64,000 bases of DNA, taken from NCBI GenBank assembly GCA_038380435.1, contig JAWZYU010000005.1, forward strand, positions 38,710,001-38,774,000, in the 5' to 3' direction. Numbering within the stretch: position 1 is the stretch's first letter; each line of letters begins with the position of its first letter. Source of the stretch: Ryuthela nishihirai. Taxonomy: Eukaryota > Arthropoda > Arachnida > Araneae > Heptathelidae. Below the pieces are notes generated by a model. It saw only the letters and a program-made list of their open reading frames with translations. It searched no databases and was not told the origin of the DNA. The position numbers and the translations under genes were made by a program. Of the stretch, positions 44,551-56,293 are shown piece by piece.

Positions 44551-45480
44551 CCCTCCCAGTGTCCAGCCTGAAAAACTGGCTTCCATCTAGAGGCCAAGCT
44601 ATTTTCTTCCTATGTTCAGCCATAAAAATTTTTAATTTAGAACTTTTTTGCCAAATAATTAATGGAAGGAATTATGGCATATTATATGGAAAATTAATCA
44701 GCATTTATTTCTGGATTTTTCTGGAAATAAAATATTTAGCAAAAAAAGAGCACAAATTTTATCTTAATGGGACATTTTTAGAGTCATATAGTAAAAAAAA
44801 AATGCATCGTGCAACACAAATACAAATTTATTTATAAAACACTAATAGATGGAAATTATTATACTATACATGAATAGAAGGGCTATTTATTTCTGAATAG
44901 GAAAAAAAAATTCTAGATTAAAGTAAATATTTCACCCATTTTCTAATTTTTTTCTCCTTACCATATTTTGAGAAAAGTCCAGGCTTGTTGCAGAGTCCAA
45001 TAAACAAGTGAAATTTAGAATATTTTTAATAAAATAACTAATCAACAGAAATAGGTCATGTTATATACCAAATTAAAGAAAATTTAATTCTGAATTTTGT
45101 TAAAGTAAAAAATTTGAACATTGCAACAACAGATTAATTTTAATAAGACTTTTTCAATGGTATACCAAAAAAATATGTACAAACTTCATAATTACTTCCA
45201 AAATCTTCCATTTTCCAAAATAGCAGCATTTTGTTAATTATCAGGAGATTTTAAAAACTTTAAGGAAAATTTGTTGATAATATTTCAAATCAAACTTCTG
45301 AGCTTAAAATATGGGATTGCTTCAGCATAGAGTAATGTTAACAAACAAATATAAAATAAATTATAGCACTTCTAAAAAATGGCAATCAGATGGCTTTCAC
45401 AAATTATTTGTCATAGTTTAATAAAATATGTATCAAATGAAAAAAGAAATATTATTTATCAAGCCTGAATTATATATATA
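44551..45480 (-). repeat. Family X, minus-strand copy with CCC terminus at TTAA
   Basis: Starts CCCTCCCAGTGTCCAGCC directly after TTAA (44547-44550), within otherwise continuous LINE-A sequence (ATTCTATTAAGCAC in intact copies). A CCC terminus on TTAA is piggyBac-like. Inside, it carries both family X modules in inverted order compared with 31551 and 33150. The other end (~45480) merges into AT repeats and shows no TTAA. Confidence 0.6.
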
Positions 45481-45499
45481 TTTTTATAAGATATATGGA

Positions 45500-46868
45500 T
45501 ATATATGGATAATGTCTTTTATGATAAAGGCAAGGTTCCTAAGGATTTTACCAGATCTATCATTATCCCTATTTTCAAAAAAGATTATCGCAGTTCTTGT
45601 AATAACTACAGGGGTATCAGCCTAATCCCTGTTCCAGGTTAAGTTCTTCCCATTATTGTGCTTATTAGAATTTAGAATTTGGTTGACAGGCAATTGTGTG
45701 ATGAGCAATGTGGATTCAGAGGTAGTATGGGATGTGTAGTTCAGATATTTTCACTTAGGCAGATTCTTGAGAAATGTTTAGAGTTTCAGAATCCTCTGAT
45801 TACTAGCTTTGTTGGTTTCAAAAAAGCTTTTGACACTGTTGATCATCATAATTTCTGGTTGATTGTGGGATCATATGGTATACCAAACAAGTTAGTTAAC
45901 ATAATTAAAGCTCTCTATAATAACACTGAGTCATGTGTGAGAGTTGGTAAGGCTTGTAGCAATTGGTTTAGCATTACTTCTGGTGTTCGACAAGGGTGCA
46001 TTATGTCTCCTTTTCTCTTTAGCTTGGTTATTGATTATGTTATGCGAAATTCACTTCAAGGGAAAGATTTTGGCCTTAAATGGACTGGAGATACGAAAAT
46101 TTCTGATTTAGATTATGCTGATGATTTAGCCCTTTTGGCAAATGATGTTGATGAGATGAACTCTTTCATTTGAGCTGTTGATGAGACTGGTAGTAGAGTA
46201 GGTTTGGTTATAAACAGAGAGAAAACTAAAGTGATGAAAATTGGTCAGGCAGGCTGTGATTCAGTTAATCTGAATTGTTGCAGTCTTGAGCAGGTGTCAC
46301 AGTTTAATTACCTTGGGAGCTATGTAACAGATACTGGTGATGTGTGGCATGAGATTAACAGACGAAGAGGGATTGCTGCCGGGACTTTTAAGAATCTATG
46401 GAGAGTGTGGAGAAATAGGCATATACACCTAAAGACTAAAATTAGACTGTATAATAGTTTGATTCTTTCTAGGGTTAGTTATGGTAATGAAACTTGGACA
46501 CTTTGTAAACTAGATGCTTTTGATTCCAGATGCTTACACAGTATCTTGGGCATTAGGTGGTTCAACTTTGTAACTAATGATGAGGTTAGGAGAAAGGAAT
46601 CGGCAACCTCCTTTAAGTGGCATATTTTGCAGAGAGAGACTCTGTTGGTTTGGCCATGTTGCCCATATGGATAATTATAGATTGGTGAATAGGGTTATGG
46701 ACAGTGTGCCTAAAGGTTTCAAAAAGAGGGGAAGACCTAGGTTGCAGTGGGCAGACAATGTCAAACAGGACCTTGTTAGAATTAGTGGCTGGATGCAGCA
46801 GATGTAACTCAGGACCGACATGATTGGAGAAGTAAATTGTATGGTCTGGTTAGACCTTCGTTGCCCAT
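45500..46868 (+). mobile_element. LINE-A copy: reverse transcriptase to 3' end
   Basis: A plus-strand fragment with CLEFQNPLITSFVGFKKAFD (Gly replaces the first palm Asp of FVDFKKAFD), GVRQGCIMSPFLFSLVIDYV, ISDLDYADDLALLANDVDEM (intact YADD), TKVMKIGQAGCD, and the RLVNRVMDSVPKGFKKRGRP tail. Stops at 46174 and a shift near 46600 break it. It is the least decayed RT after copy 1. Confidence 0.88.
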
Positions 46869-46869
46869 G

Positions 46870-48045
46870 GCTGGCATTCCTAAATTGGACTAGCCCATTT
46901 GCTGTTAATTGAAATATAATCTATCATATTCCTATGCAACCCATCAGGTGAAACCCATGTATATTTATAAATATCCCGGATTTGTAGTATGTGTTAGCGA
47001 TTTGCAAACCATTAAGTTTACTTACCTGTAGGAGACATAGCCATTGGAACTACCAATGCCAAAGGGACCTAAAGCTCCTTCAAGGTGTGGGTTTGCTTCT
47101 CAGCAAACCCACACCTTGAAGATGCTTTCCATCCTCCCTCCCTGAAAAGAGAAATTTAAAGTTATTTTTAAGTATCTCACCTTTACCTGTCCATCTGGTC
47201 TCTTGCAAGCCTAGAATATCTAGGTTATAGTGATGGAATTCCTTTGTGAGACATCAAGAGAGTAATCTCTATGTAATATCCTTACATTCCATGTTTCTGC
47301 AGAGAAAATGATTAGTAGGATTTTTGAAGAAGCTAAGTTTATTGAGAGAGGTAGGCCAACAATATCAAACAGTCCCCTGATCGCAGGCATGATGCAAAGA
47401 CCTGTTCCCCCACCACTACAGGCTGTTGTCGCCCATAGTGGTAGGAACTTCAGGCACTACCTTTTCAAGTGGACTTTTTCAAGGCCCATAAACCTACCTG
47501 AGACATTACTCCAGTTTAGGATTGCTAATGCCCAATTTGCGGGTGAGGGTTCAGGTATTTGCGATGACCTCTGTTCATGATTATCCACCAGCCGATATAA
47601 AGTATCCTGTGCCTCTGTTCACTTAGGGCTGTCAACCAACAAGCAAACAGAAAACACAGCGGCAGATTCTCCCTCAACAGAGGCTCACCAGTGCAGCAAG
47701 TCCAGGATCCATGATCAAGCTCAAAGCTGTAAACCAGTCCAGTCTAGTGGGTATAAATGGTCAGCACCGGGGCACTATGAAGTTGACCAATCCTCAGAGG
47801 GCAGAAAAAAAAAAAGGAAAAAAGTGGCCATAGATGAACAGATCAGTAAGCCACACTACTCTGGCAGCCCCCCACCCTCCTTTCCATTCCATTCCAAAAC
47901 AGAATCTCTCTTTTAAAAGGTACTAACAGTTTGCACCACGAGAAGTTGGGGTCATTCATTAGGTGCTAGACCTGGCCGGTTCTGTGCATCATCTGTGAAT
48001 TGGTACACAGCTGTCCCTCCAGTTTATGCCTAGCTACCATTTACA
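46870..48045 (-). mobile_element. LINE-A copy: endonuclease and 5' UTR, with palindromic deletion junction
   Basis: From 46870: endonuclease pieces (CCCATTTGCTGTTAATTG region), then a deletion joined through a palindrome at 47078-47121, then the endonuclease start and the complete 5' UTR ending at GGTCTGTAAATGG near 48045. No intact frame. Confidence 0.85.
47078..47121. repeat. Perfect 20-bp palindrome at LINE deletion junction
   Basis: 47078-47097 pairs exactly with 47102-47121 (CTTCAAGGTGTGGGTTTGCT, loop TCTC). Only one arm belongs to normal LINE-A. The other is an inverted insert exactly where ~300 bp of endonuclease is missing. Confidence 0.92.
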
Positions 48046-48345
48046 GACCAATATATGACACTGAAAAGAATCATAAAAAGAAATATAAATCATATTTCAG
48101 GTAAATATTATAGTATCAGAAATAAATTTACTTTCAATTAATATATAATTTAACTGTTTTCATTCATTAAGTTTTCCAAAATTAAGCCTTAATTGCATAG
48201 TCTGATCTATTTTTTTCACTAGATCATGTAAAAGTCTCATTAAAATCAATATGCTTATAAATTTGTATAAATTTTTTTATGTTCATAAATTTCAATATTA
48301 AATTCTATTTAGTTTGGTAGTGATGCAATTATATTATTCCCCCCC
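48046..48345 (+). repeat. Family X fragment
   Basis: Matches 33371-34010, including the undisturbed TTTACTTTCAATTAATATAT site that SINE-B splits at 33465. It ends at a poly-C run. Confidence 0.72.
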
Positions 48346-49214
48346 CCCCCATTTAATTCCAACTAAATTTTGCAGAAAAACTTGTAATATACATAAATAG
48401 AAATGAAATCTATATTAATGACATAATCCCACTACCCTGAGCATGGAAAACCCCTGAATAATTACCCAAATATTAAACTAAAATAGGCAAACAAGTAATC
48501 TGATATATTTTTTTATTTGAAATGCAAATATTTATATATGTGATGTTAAATATTCTCCTAAACTGTTGCTATATTCGAAAAAGGATTTTTTGAAATATTA
48601 GCATATTTGTTCAAATTCCTTAAATTATGACAACAGTGTACTTCTACATTGCCTCTTTCATTATCCCTGATGGTCTGTTCTGGCAAAAGTACTTCTGCTT
48701 CCTGACTACTTTAATTTCCAGACATAATTTGAAGAACAAATCATTTTGAAGGCACTGAACACTGATTTTATAATAAATTCAAACACAATAACAAATATGC
48801 TAGTCAATAAACAAGTGAAAAATTAGTGTTATGATATAAATAAAAAAGTAAATTTCCCAATTAATTCAAGATGTTGCTAATACAATTTTTTTTTTGCTAC
48901 TCTAAGAAAATATATTATATTACCACTTTAAACCTCCAAATGAACACATTTGAGAAAGTCTATGCAGAAACATTTACAATATGTGATGAACTATTGGCAC
49001 TCAGTATGATCTCTAGCAATCATCAACAATTATCCATTGCCAGGCAGAATTTCTTAATGCTGATCACAACTAATGAAATTTCTTGCTTCAGTTCCAAACA
49101 CTATGAGAGTTGTTTGCTATCCCTATATGAAGTAATCACTGGGTTTAGATCTAGAGAATATGGTGTTACATACTCAAATAGTGGTAAGGGTTGGATAGTT
49201 GATAGTCAACCTTA
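48346..49214. other. Intron stretch with an unrecognised open frame
   Basis: An open frame runs from 48871 to 49476 (plus). Its first ~95 residues (for example NTFEKVYAETFTICDELLAL and SCLLSLYEVITGFRSRE) match nothing I know. Its last half is read through SINE-B and a minisatellite, so the full 201-residue frame is not a gene. A small unknown remnant at 48871-49180 is possible. Confidence 0.3.
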
Positions 49215-49665
49215 CTGGTTATTATTATGCCAGGCTCATAATCTGATGTTCCCAGATTTCTGTTCCAACTATGCCTACATTAAGCTTCTCCCCATTCTAC
49301 TAACCCCAATTCTGCCCTCACTAAGAAATTTAGACCCCTATTCTAACCCCCATTCTGCCCTCACTAAGAACCATTCTACTAACCCCCATTCATCCACTAA
49401 CACCCATTCTGCCCTCACTAAAAAAGGAGTTACATATGGACTTAGAAATGCTACCATCTGTCAAAGGAGATGTTAAGCAGTGGTACCATGTCCAAGAGAA
49501 CTATATCCTGTACATGCCGGGTGGTACATGCCAGAACATGCCAGGTGGTCTTGATTTATCTATCTCCTACCATCTGTCCAGTGGATTCCTTTCCTCTACC
49601 AGCTCTGGCCATTTATCCTACTATGTGCAGAAAAGTGCAACTTAGAGGTAAAACAATACAACCCC
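49215..49665 (+). mobile_element. SINE-B with expanded internal minisatellite
   Basis: Head fragment TGCCAGGCTCATAATCTGAT near 49229, tail CAGAAAAGTGCAACTTAGAG at ~49630. Between them the body is largely replaced by a degenerate array of CATTCTGCCCTCACTAAGAA / CATTCTACTAACCCC units (about 49290-49425). Confidence 0.65.
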
Positions 49666-49977
49666 AACTCAAAATATGTAGGAAACTGATTTGATAAAAC
49701 GCAATTGTGAAAATGCTTACTGCAAATATCCAAAACTTCATTTGCTATCTGAAGAAGGGGAAGCACAACTCCTCATATCTATTGTATTTTGTGGTACAAA
49801 AATGAATTCTGTACATCACATATCTTAGGAAATATATTCAATTTAAATGGTGGCAAGGATCTTTTTTGGAAAATCGTATCCACCTGAAAAACACTTATTT
49901 TGAAAGAAAAAAAAAGTGTTATCTACATTCAAAACACTTAAATTACACACTAAGAAGTACTTGCATACAAAATTTTC

Positions 49978-50640
49978 ATGCAGCCAAGGGTTACAGAGGT
50001 CCAACCAGACTGTGCAATTTTCCTCCCCAAACATGTCTCTTCTGAGCTACAGCTACTGCATTTGGCCACTCTAGGCCAATTCTAACAAGGACCTGTTTGT
50101 CATTTGTCTGCTTATCACATCCTAGGTCTCCATATATTTTTTTTTGAAACCCTTAGACACACTGTTCATAATCCTATTTTCCAATCTGCAACTATGTATA
50201 CGAGCAACATGGCTAAACCAAAGTTTTCCAATCTGCAACAATGTATACGAGCAACATGGCTAAACCAGTCTCTCTCTCTACACAAAATGCTGCTCAAAGG
50301 AGATCAATGACTCCTTCTTCTAACCTCATCATTATATACAAAGTCAAACCACCTAATGCCCAAGATATTGTGTAAGCATCTAGAATCAAAGGCATCAAGT
50401 TTCTCATTATCCTGCTTACAAAGGGTCCATGTTTTGCTACCATAACTAACCTTAGAAAGAACCAAACTATTATACAGCCTAATTTTAGTCTTTAGGTGTA
50501 CACGCCTATTTTTCCACATTCTCCATAGATTCCCCAGCAGCAGACCTTATTCTTCTATTTATTTCATACCACACATCAGCAGTATTCATTACATAGCTTA
50601 CAAGATAATTAAACTGAGACACTTGCTCACTCTAATTAAA
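49978..50640 (-). mobile_element. LINE-A 3'-end copy with small tandem duplication
   Basis: Contains the LINE 3' end, GTCCAACCAGACTGTGCAAT, and the minus-strand frame HLKTKIRLYNSLVLSKVSYG. A 52-bp tandem duplication (TTTTCCAATCTGCAACTATG...) lies at about 50174-50270. Confidence 0.8.
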
Positions 50641-50738
50641 TTATTGCATAATAATCTATTTATCTATGCCAACATGCCACTTGATATTTTTACTTATTAT
50701 GTTGCATAAAGCATGAAGAAAAAAAATTAAATACTTAC

Positions 50739-50960
50739 TTTTTTCAATGCTACAGTAGAAACTGGACCAATATTTTGTATCCCAGCTGATGGTTGAAATT
50801 TCAAGAGTTCTGCTAATGTAGGAATTAAATGATCACTGATACTGGCAATACGTTGCAACTCAGTGTCAACTTCAGTAAGATATGCTAACGTTTCTGCTCC
50901 TTCAGCTCTTTCCTCTGGTGTTACATCTTTTTTGCACATCCTTACTAATGCTGGCAATGT
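50739..50960 (-). CDS. ARMC8: ARMC8 internal exon (armadillo repeats)
   Basis: This 222-nt phase-0 exon encodes 74 residues. They include [52 protein letters not shown] and VSTVALKK, closely matching the middle of ARMC8. The acceptor TTTTTAATAG (50961-50970) and donor GTAAGT (50738) fit consensus. It sits between exons 63043-63103 and 30530-30625 in protein order. The segment after LLKF ([13 protein letters not shown]) is the most diverged part, as expected for the linker there. Confidence 0.96.
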
Positions 50961-51423
50961 CTATTAAAAATTGGGATTGGAAAAAATAAAATACAGTATG
51001 AAATTATTAATTACATTTTCCTCCAATTACGAATGTTAAAATAATGTTATCAAGTATAAGTACAATGTTTACAACAATAATCTAGAGTAACACAAATATG
51101 AATGCCAAGAGTGCCCACAAATTTAAATCTGGTGACCTAAATTTATGTTCCCAATACACTAAATTTAAAAAGCTAAAAACTACCAATAAAGTATTTTGAA
51201 TTATCCTAAAATTTGCAGCACTTGCAATTTCATTGACAAATGCAAAATTTTTGATTGATAAATGAGATTACTTAACAATTTGGAAACAATCATGTAGGGG
51301 GAAAAAAATCAGAAGTGTTATTAAGGTGCAATCCATCTCACAATTCCATTTAAGTTAAACATTTTGGAAGGCAACTATAAGGTCAATTTCAAGAGTACAG
51401 AATGTCAACAAGCAATTTTCTAC
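50961..51423. other. ARMC8 intron, nothing recognised
   Basis: AT-rich, unique-looking sequence with no repeat family identified. Confidence 0.45.
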
Positions 51424-53390
51424 ATGCAGCCATCAGCTACATAGGTCCAACCAAACTGTGCAATTTAGTTCCCCAAATACTTTTCCTAGAATTTTTTATT
51501 CAGCTCTCTACAGAAGAGCTAGAAAAAGAACTGAATAAATATTTTTGTTGAGCTACAGCTGTTGCATCTGCCAACTGCAGACCAATTCTAACAATGTCCT
51601 CTTTGGCATTATCTTCCCACAGCATCCTAGATCTCCCCCTCTTTCTAAGGCTTTTAGGCACACAATGTCAAACAGGGCCTTGTTAGAACTGGTTTATGGT
51701 GGCAAGATGTAGCAGATGTAGCAGATGCAGCTCAGGAGAGATGTTCTTGGAGAACTAAATTGCACAATCTGGTTGGACCTCTGTAGCCCATGGCTGCTTG
51801 AGGATGATGATGTTCATAACCATATTTGTTACTCTATAGTTATGCATATGGGAAACATGACCAAACCAATGCACTCTCTGCACAATATACTGTTCAAAGG
51901 AAGCTGCTGACACCTTTGCCTAACCTCATCATTACTTACAAAGTACTATTACTAATGCCCAATATACTGCATAAGCATCTATAATCAAAAGCATCAAGTT
52001 TCCTGTTATCTTGTTTACAAAGCCCTAAGTTTCACTACCTTAATTAACACTAGAAAGAATCAATCTATTATACAGCCTAATTTTAATCTTCAGGTGTATA
52101 CACCTATTTCTGCACACTACTCAGATTCTTATGAGACCCAGCAGCAATCCCTATTCTGCTTATCTTGTGCCACACATCACCAGTATCTGTTACATAGCTA
52201 CCAAGATAATTAAACTGAGACACTTGCTAAAATGTACAACCATTCAGATTAACTGAATCACAAACTGACTGACCAATTTTCATCACTTTAGTTTCCTCTC
52301 TGTTAATAAGCAAACCTAATCTACTTCTAGTCTCATCAGAGCTCTAATGAAAGAGTTCATCTCATCAACATCATTTGCCAAAAGGGTTAATCTAAATCAG
52401 AAATTTTCAAATCTCTAGCCAAAATCTTCCCCTTGCAAAAAATTCCACATAACATATAAAATCCTTAGGAACAATGCCTTTATCATAAAAGATATTCAAA
52501 ATTTCAGCCAGCTCTGTAATACCAGAAACATTTCCAGCTGTAAGCTTTTCAGTAATAATTTTATCTGCCCCTGGGGAAAAAACAACTTCATTATTATAGG
52601 GTCAATATTACAACCAGTAATGTATCTAGCCTCCTTACAAACAATGCGAGTAGAATTAACCACACTGTTTAGAACATTACTGAAATGCTCAGCCCACCTA
52701 AGACAGAATCCTCACTTTCAATAACCTTACAATGTTTATCCCTCAATCCCTGTATACCTCTGTTTCTTCCTGAGCAAAATATTAAATATCTGGTACAGCT
52801 CTTTGCTACTACACTGTTTAGTTGCTTCCTCTGTTTGTGTCAGTCAAGGTATCAAGCCAAAGGTTCTTATTAGCTAAAAATGGTTCTTTACATGTTTATC
52901 AAGCTTTTTGTAATGCTTTCTGTAAGGGTTTATTCCTGCAGTTCTTTTCTTCCAAAATAAGCTCCACTTCCTAATTACTCAAATGACTTTGTTCCCTCTG
53001 ATCCTGTTTACCCAAAAGGGTACTGTTAGCTTCAAGAAAAGACTTGTTTTAAAATGGTCCCATTCTTCCTCAACTTCATTAGTAAGTAAACCATGACTGT
53101 CATAATGACTAAATAACCTATCATGGTAAGCTTTGGCTATTACTGGGTTTTTGAGCTTCAATGATAAAGGTAACTTTTTTAATCTTCAGTGTTAATAGTA
53201 ACTACATTAAGTCTTTAATACTTGTTTTAAATTTAGCTCTAAGAAACCTTTCTTTAACGTAGTCATATACTAGAAGAGCATCACTAACATGTATGCTGAG
53301 AAGCAAACCTACACCTTGGACATGCTTTCCATCATCCCTCCCTGAAAAGAGAAATTTAAGACTATTATAGTTGAGTCAACAAACAGTCCC
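51424..53390 (-). mobile_element. LINE-A copy with large fold-back at its 3' end
   Basis: 51424-51660 is the LINE 3' end on the minus strand. 51662-51815 is the same region on the plus strand (ATGTCAAACAGGGCCTTGTT to GAGGATGATGATG). From 51816 the minus-strand copy continues through thumb, RT scraps, linker (52685-53161) and a final endonuclease piece. Large internal deletions are present, and the YxDD region is lost. Confidence 0.82.
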
Positions 53391-53399
53391 ATGGCTCAG

Positions 53400-53690
53400 T
53401 GATTAGCTAGTGCCCACCAGTGCAGCAAAATCCAGAATCTATAATCAAGCTAAGAGTCATTATTTTATTCAGGTTATATATATGATCAGCACCAAGACCC
53501 TGTGTGGTTGACCACTCCTCAGGATGGTAGAAAAAAAAGTAACAATAGCAGACTAGATCACTGCACCCCTCCCCTTCTATTCCCTTCCACAAGAGAGTCT
53601 CTTTTGAAAGGTACTAATGATCTGCACAACAAGAAGGGGGGAGGACACTTTAGATTCTAGCTTCATACCTTATTTAAAGCATGTTAGAAC
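53400..53690 (-). mobile_element. LINE-A 5' UTR fragment, preceded by SINE-A scrap
   Basis: GCCCACCAGTGCAGCAAAAT to AGAGAGTCTCTTTTGAAAGG matches the LINE-A 5' UTR at 5135-5380. Just before it (~53387-53410), CAGTCCCATGGCTCAGTGAT is the head of a SINE-A cut after ~25 bp. Confidence 0.75.
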
Positions 53691-54049
53691 AGTGCTATAT
53701 ATGCACAGAGGTGCCAACCTTACACAATTCAATTTACATTTTTGAAGAAGGAAGATTTGGAGCAATTACGTGTCCTTATGAGAACTAATAAATTACATTA
53801 GTTGGGGCAGCAATTTATGCAATATTTTGATATTCATTACAGATTATTAACTATAATATCAAAAAGTAATGCAACTGATTTCAGCCACTGCTCCCTCAAA
53901 CCACTACTTTCACACACATATTGAAAGTAGCAACTGCTAATAGAAACACTTTCACAAAAAAATTCTAGTAATTGGTATTTCTTGTTATTCCTTCTGTTCT
54001 ATAGTGTTAATTTATGCAATACTTAGTTAAATCAATTATCAACCTGTTG
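53691..54049. other. Intron sequence, nothing recognised
   Basis: No repeat family or gene identified. Confidence 0.4.
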
Positions 54050-54640
54050 CATGTCAGGGCCTGATTGATCTCTTTCAAATTCAGAACCTGAAAGTGAAGC
54101 ATTTCCACAGCATAAGGTTGCAATTTTTTTCACTGTTTTAATCAAATGTTGAAAAGGACATGCAAATCTGTATATTTTTTACCCGTTGATCAGCTTAAAA
54201 AAATTATAACGTTAAAAAATAATCTATTTAACTTGTGTAGCATTGTATTCAGTGCTTGAGTCATAGTAAGTACCATGAAGAACAGATGCATCATTTTATG
54301 CCTTTCCTCCACTGTACTGTATATAGATTACCGATCAGTTTGATTTCCAGGAATTTGACCTACTTTTCCATCTAGCAAAGTTGTAATGCTTTCTAAACTT
54401 TTTAATATAAGATACTGATTTTTATTACCATCAGAAGTTGCATCATCCAGCAACTATGCACATCATTTTCAGTCAATATTTTATAGCCTGTCAAGTTTTA
54501 AACTGGCTTTTCTTTTTTGTTTTGCTGTAATCTAGAATTATTTTTATTGCTCTTCAAATACATACTATAATTAAAATGAATAATAACTATTTTGATTTTA
54601 AACTAAAATTAGGATTAAATACAAAAAAAAAACATGGGAG
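54050..54640 (+). repeat. Family Y interspersed repeat, copy 1
   Basis: Shares with 58900-59330 and 61098-61450 the blocks AGTTGTAATGCTTTCTAAAC, TTGCATCATCCAG.AACTATG and TCAATATTTTA. The class is unknown. Confidence 0.6.
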
Positions 54641-55319
54641 TTGGCAGCTATGCATATTTTTATAAATGAAAGGTGACAACATTGGCGATGCATCAAAGAA
54701 CTTGGAACTTATGTAAATATTTTAATGATGTAAAGGTGTAGAAGTACCTTCACTAGCTCACACATGAAACAGCACCTGATAATGTGCATTCCTGATAGTT
54801 GACAAACCACAATATTATGCTTTGCAGATATGCTGCAGTTTATCATGAATATTGGTCTGGTCTGTTATTTAAGTAAGAATAACAGTTTGTTACAACTTGT
54901 AACAGGACACAGCCAACTGATGTTGTAGTAGTCAGCTACATTGACTCCATAGTTGAAAACAGCTGACTGTTTGAAGAAATGTTTGGCTGTTGTTGTTGCT
55001 GTGTTGTGGAAAGTTCAGTTTTAACAATTTGCAAAAATTCCAGATTGGCATGCAAAAATTTTAAGAATAAAATTTAAAAACATTATTCTTAAAAGCCCTA
55101 CAACATCTGAAATAATTAATTGAAAAAAAAATGGTTATCTGAGTGGGATCCAGATCATTTGAGTGAAAGAACAGTGGAAAGCACTCAGCTTTGCTCTTCT
55201 GGACCAGAAACTCAGGAAAATAAGATGAAGAGATGGAAGAAAACAATTCCCCTAGAGTGTTGGCAATTGCCTGTTTATTTTGCTTCAGGATCGATAATGA
55301 GTGTTATGTATAATTCCTA
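54641..55319. other. Intron sequence, nothing recognised
   Basis: No repeat family or coding region identified. Confidence 0.4.
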
Positions 55320-55749
55320 CCCATCTTCCAGACTATCCCACATGACCTTAGATGCCAGATATCTCTGAAACAGCCCCTTCCCTAAACCTCATTCTGAACC
55401 TTAAGAGCATGGTGCAATTGGGATTCCACCACAGTTTTGAAAAATAATGAAATCATCTCAAGGTTTGAGAAATTGTAGAGGCAGCTGCATGGATGATACT
55501 GTCTGTCATCTTCGTCACTGCTACATTGATTGGCTCCTGGCTGACAGAGTGGTGGTCAAACTCAAGAGAGGAGTTCAAATCCACTCCAGTCAGCCCTATC
55601 AAGCCTCCACCATGATAAGCATGAAGGGTCACAATGTGCCACAAAGGTACATACCTAATGGTACATACCATGAGGAGGTGATGCTTCCATAAGGGTTGTC
55701 TTCAACCTACCATGTAAAGAGTTAAAGGATTGAGGAGCAGATGATGAAG

Positions 55750-56292
55750 TCAATTGCAGTGAAGGTGCAGGTTGAGGAATGAAAGTACATATTGACACCA
55801 GTGTTCAACAGGGAGAGCAAAGGATCCAAGAGCCAATGTTCGAGGACCCCACCCCTCTCTTGGTGTCAGTACTACCCCAAAGTGAACTGTGTCCACTGAA
55901 GTCACCCATGATGAGGAAGGGGGATGACAGCTGCAAGATGAGGTCATCAAGGTCTTCCTGGAAGATGATGCTTCTGGGTGAAAAATACACAGAACAGTCA
56001 ATGAAAATCCCATGAAGAGGAGGATGGCTACCACCTCTAGAGTGGTGGTTAAGGGTACGGCCTGGAATAGAGAATGGTTGCTCATGAGGCTGGGGGCACT
56101 CCCATGAGCTGCACCATCACCATCCCAGTCCTGGCAAACTAGTGAAAAGTGCTGGATTGTAAGATCCGTGACAGGCTGCAAGAATGTCTCCTGTAGGTAC
56201 ACACATATGGGCTGGTGTGCCTGAATGAGGACCTTGATGCCATCAAGATTCCTCTGGAATCCACGACAATTCCATTGTAGGAGTGTGGCCAT
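55750..56292 (-). pseudogene. LINE-I ORF2 endonuclease domain
   Basis: Starts MATLLQWNCRGFQRNLDGIK at 56292, then QPICVYLQETFLQPV. These are the first two metal-binding blocks of an I/R1-type APE endonuclease. The third block survives in another frame as LSSPFLIMGDFSGHSSLWGS (55805-55990), so at least one frameshift separates them. No RT follows. ORF1 ends just upstream. Confidence 0.85.
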
Positions 56293-56293
56293 C

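Noticed and set aside
48871..49476. 201-residue open frame as a protein-coding gene
   Set aside because: Its C-terminal half translates a SINE-B fragment and a minisatellite. Only the first part is kept, as an unexplained open stretch.
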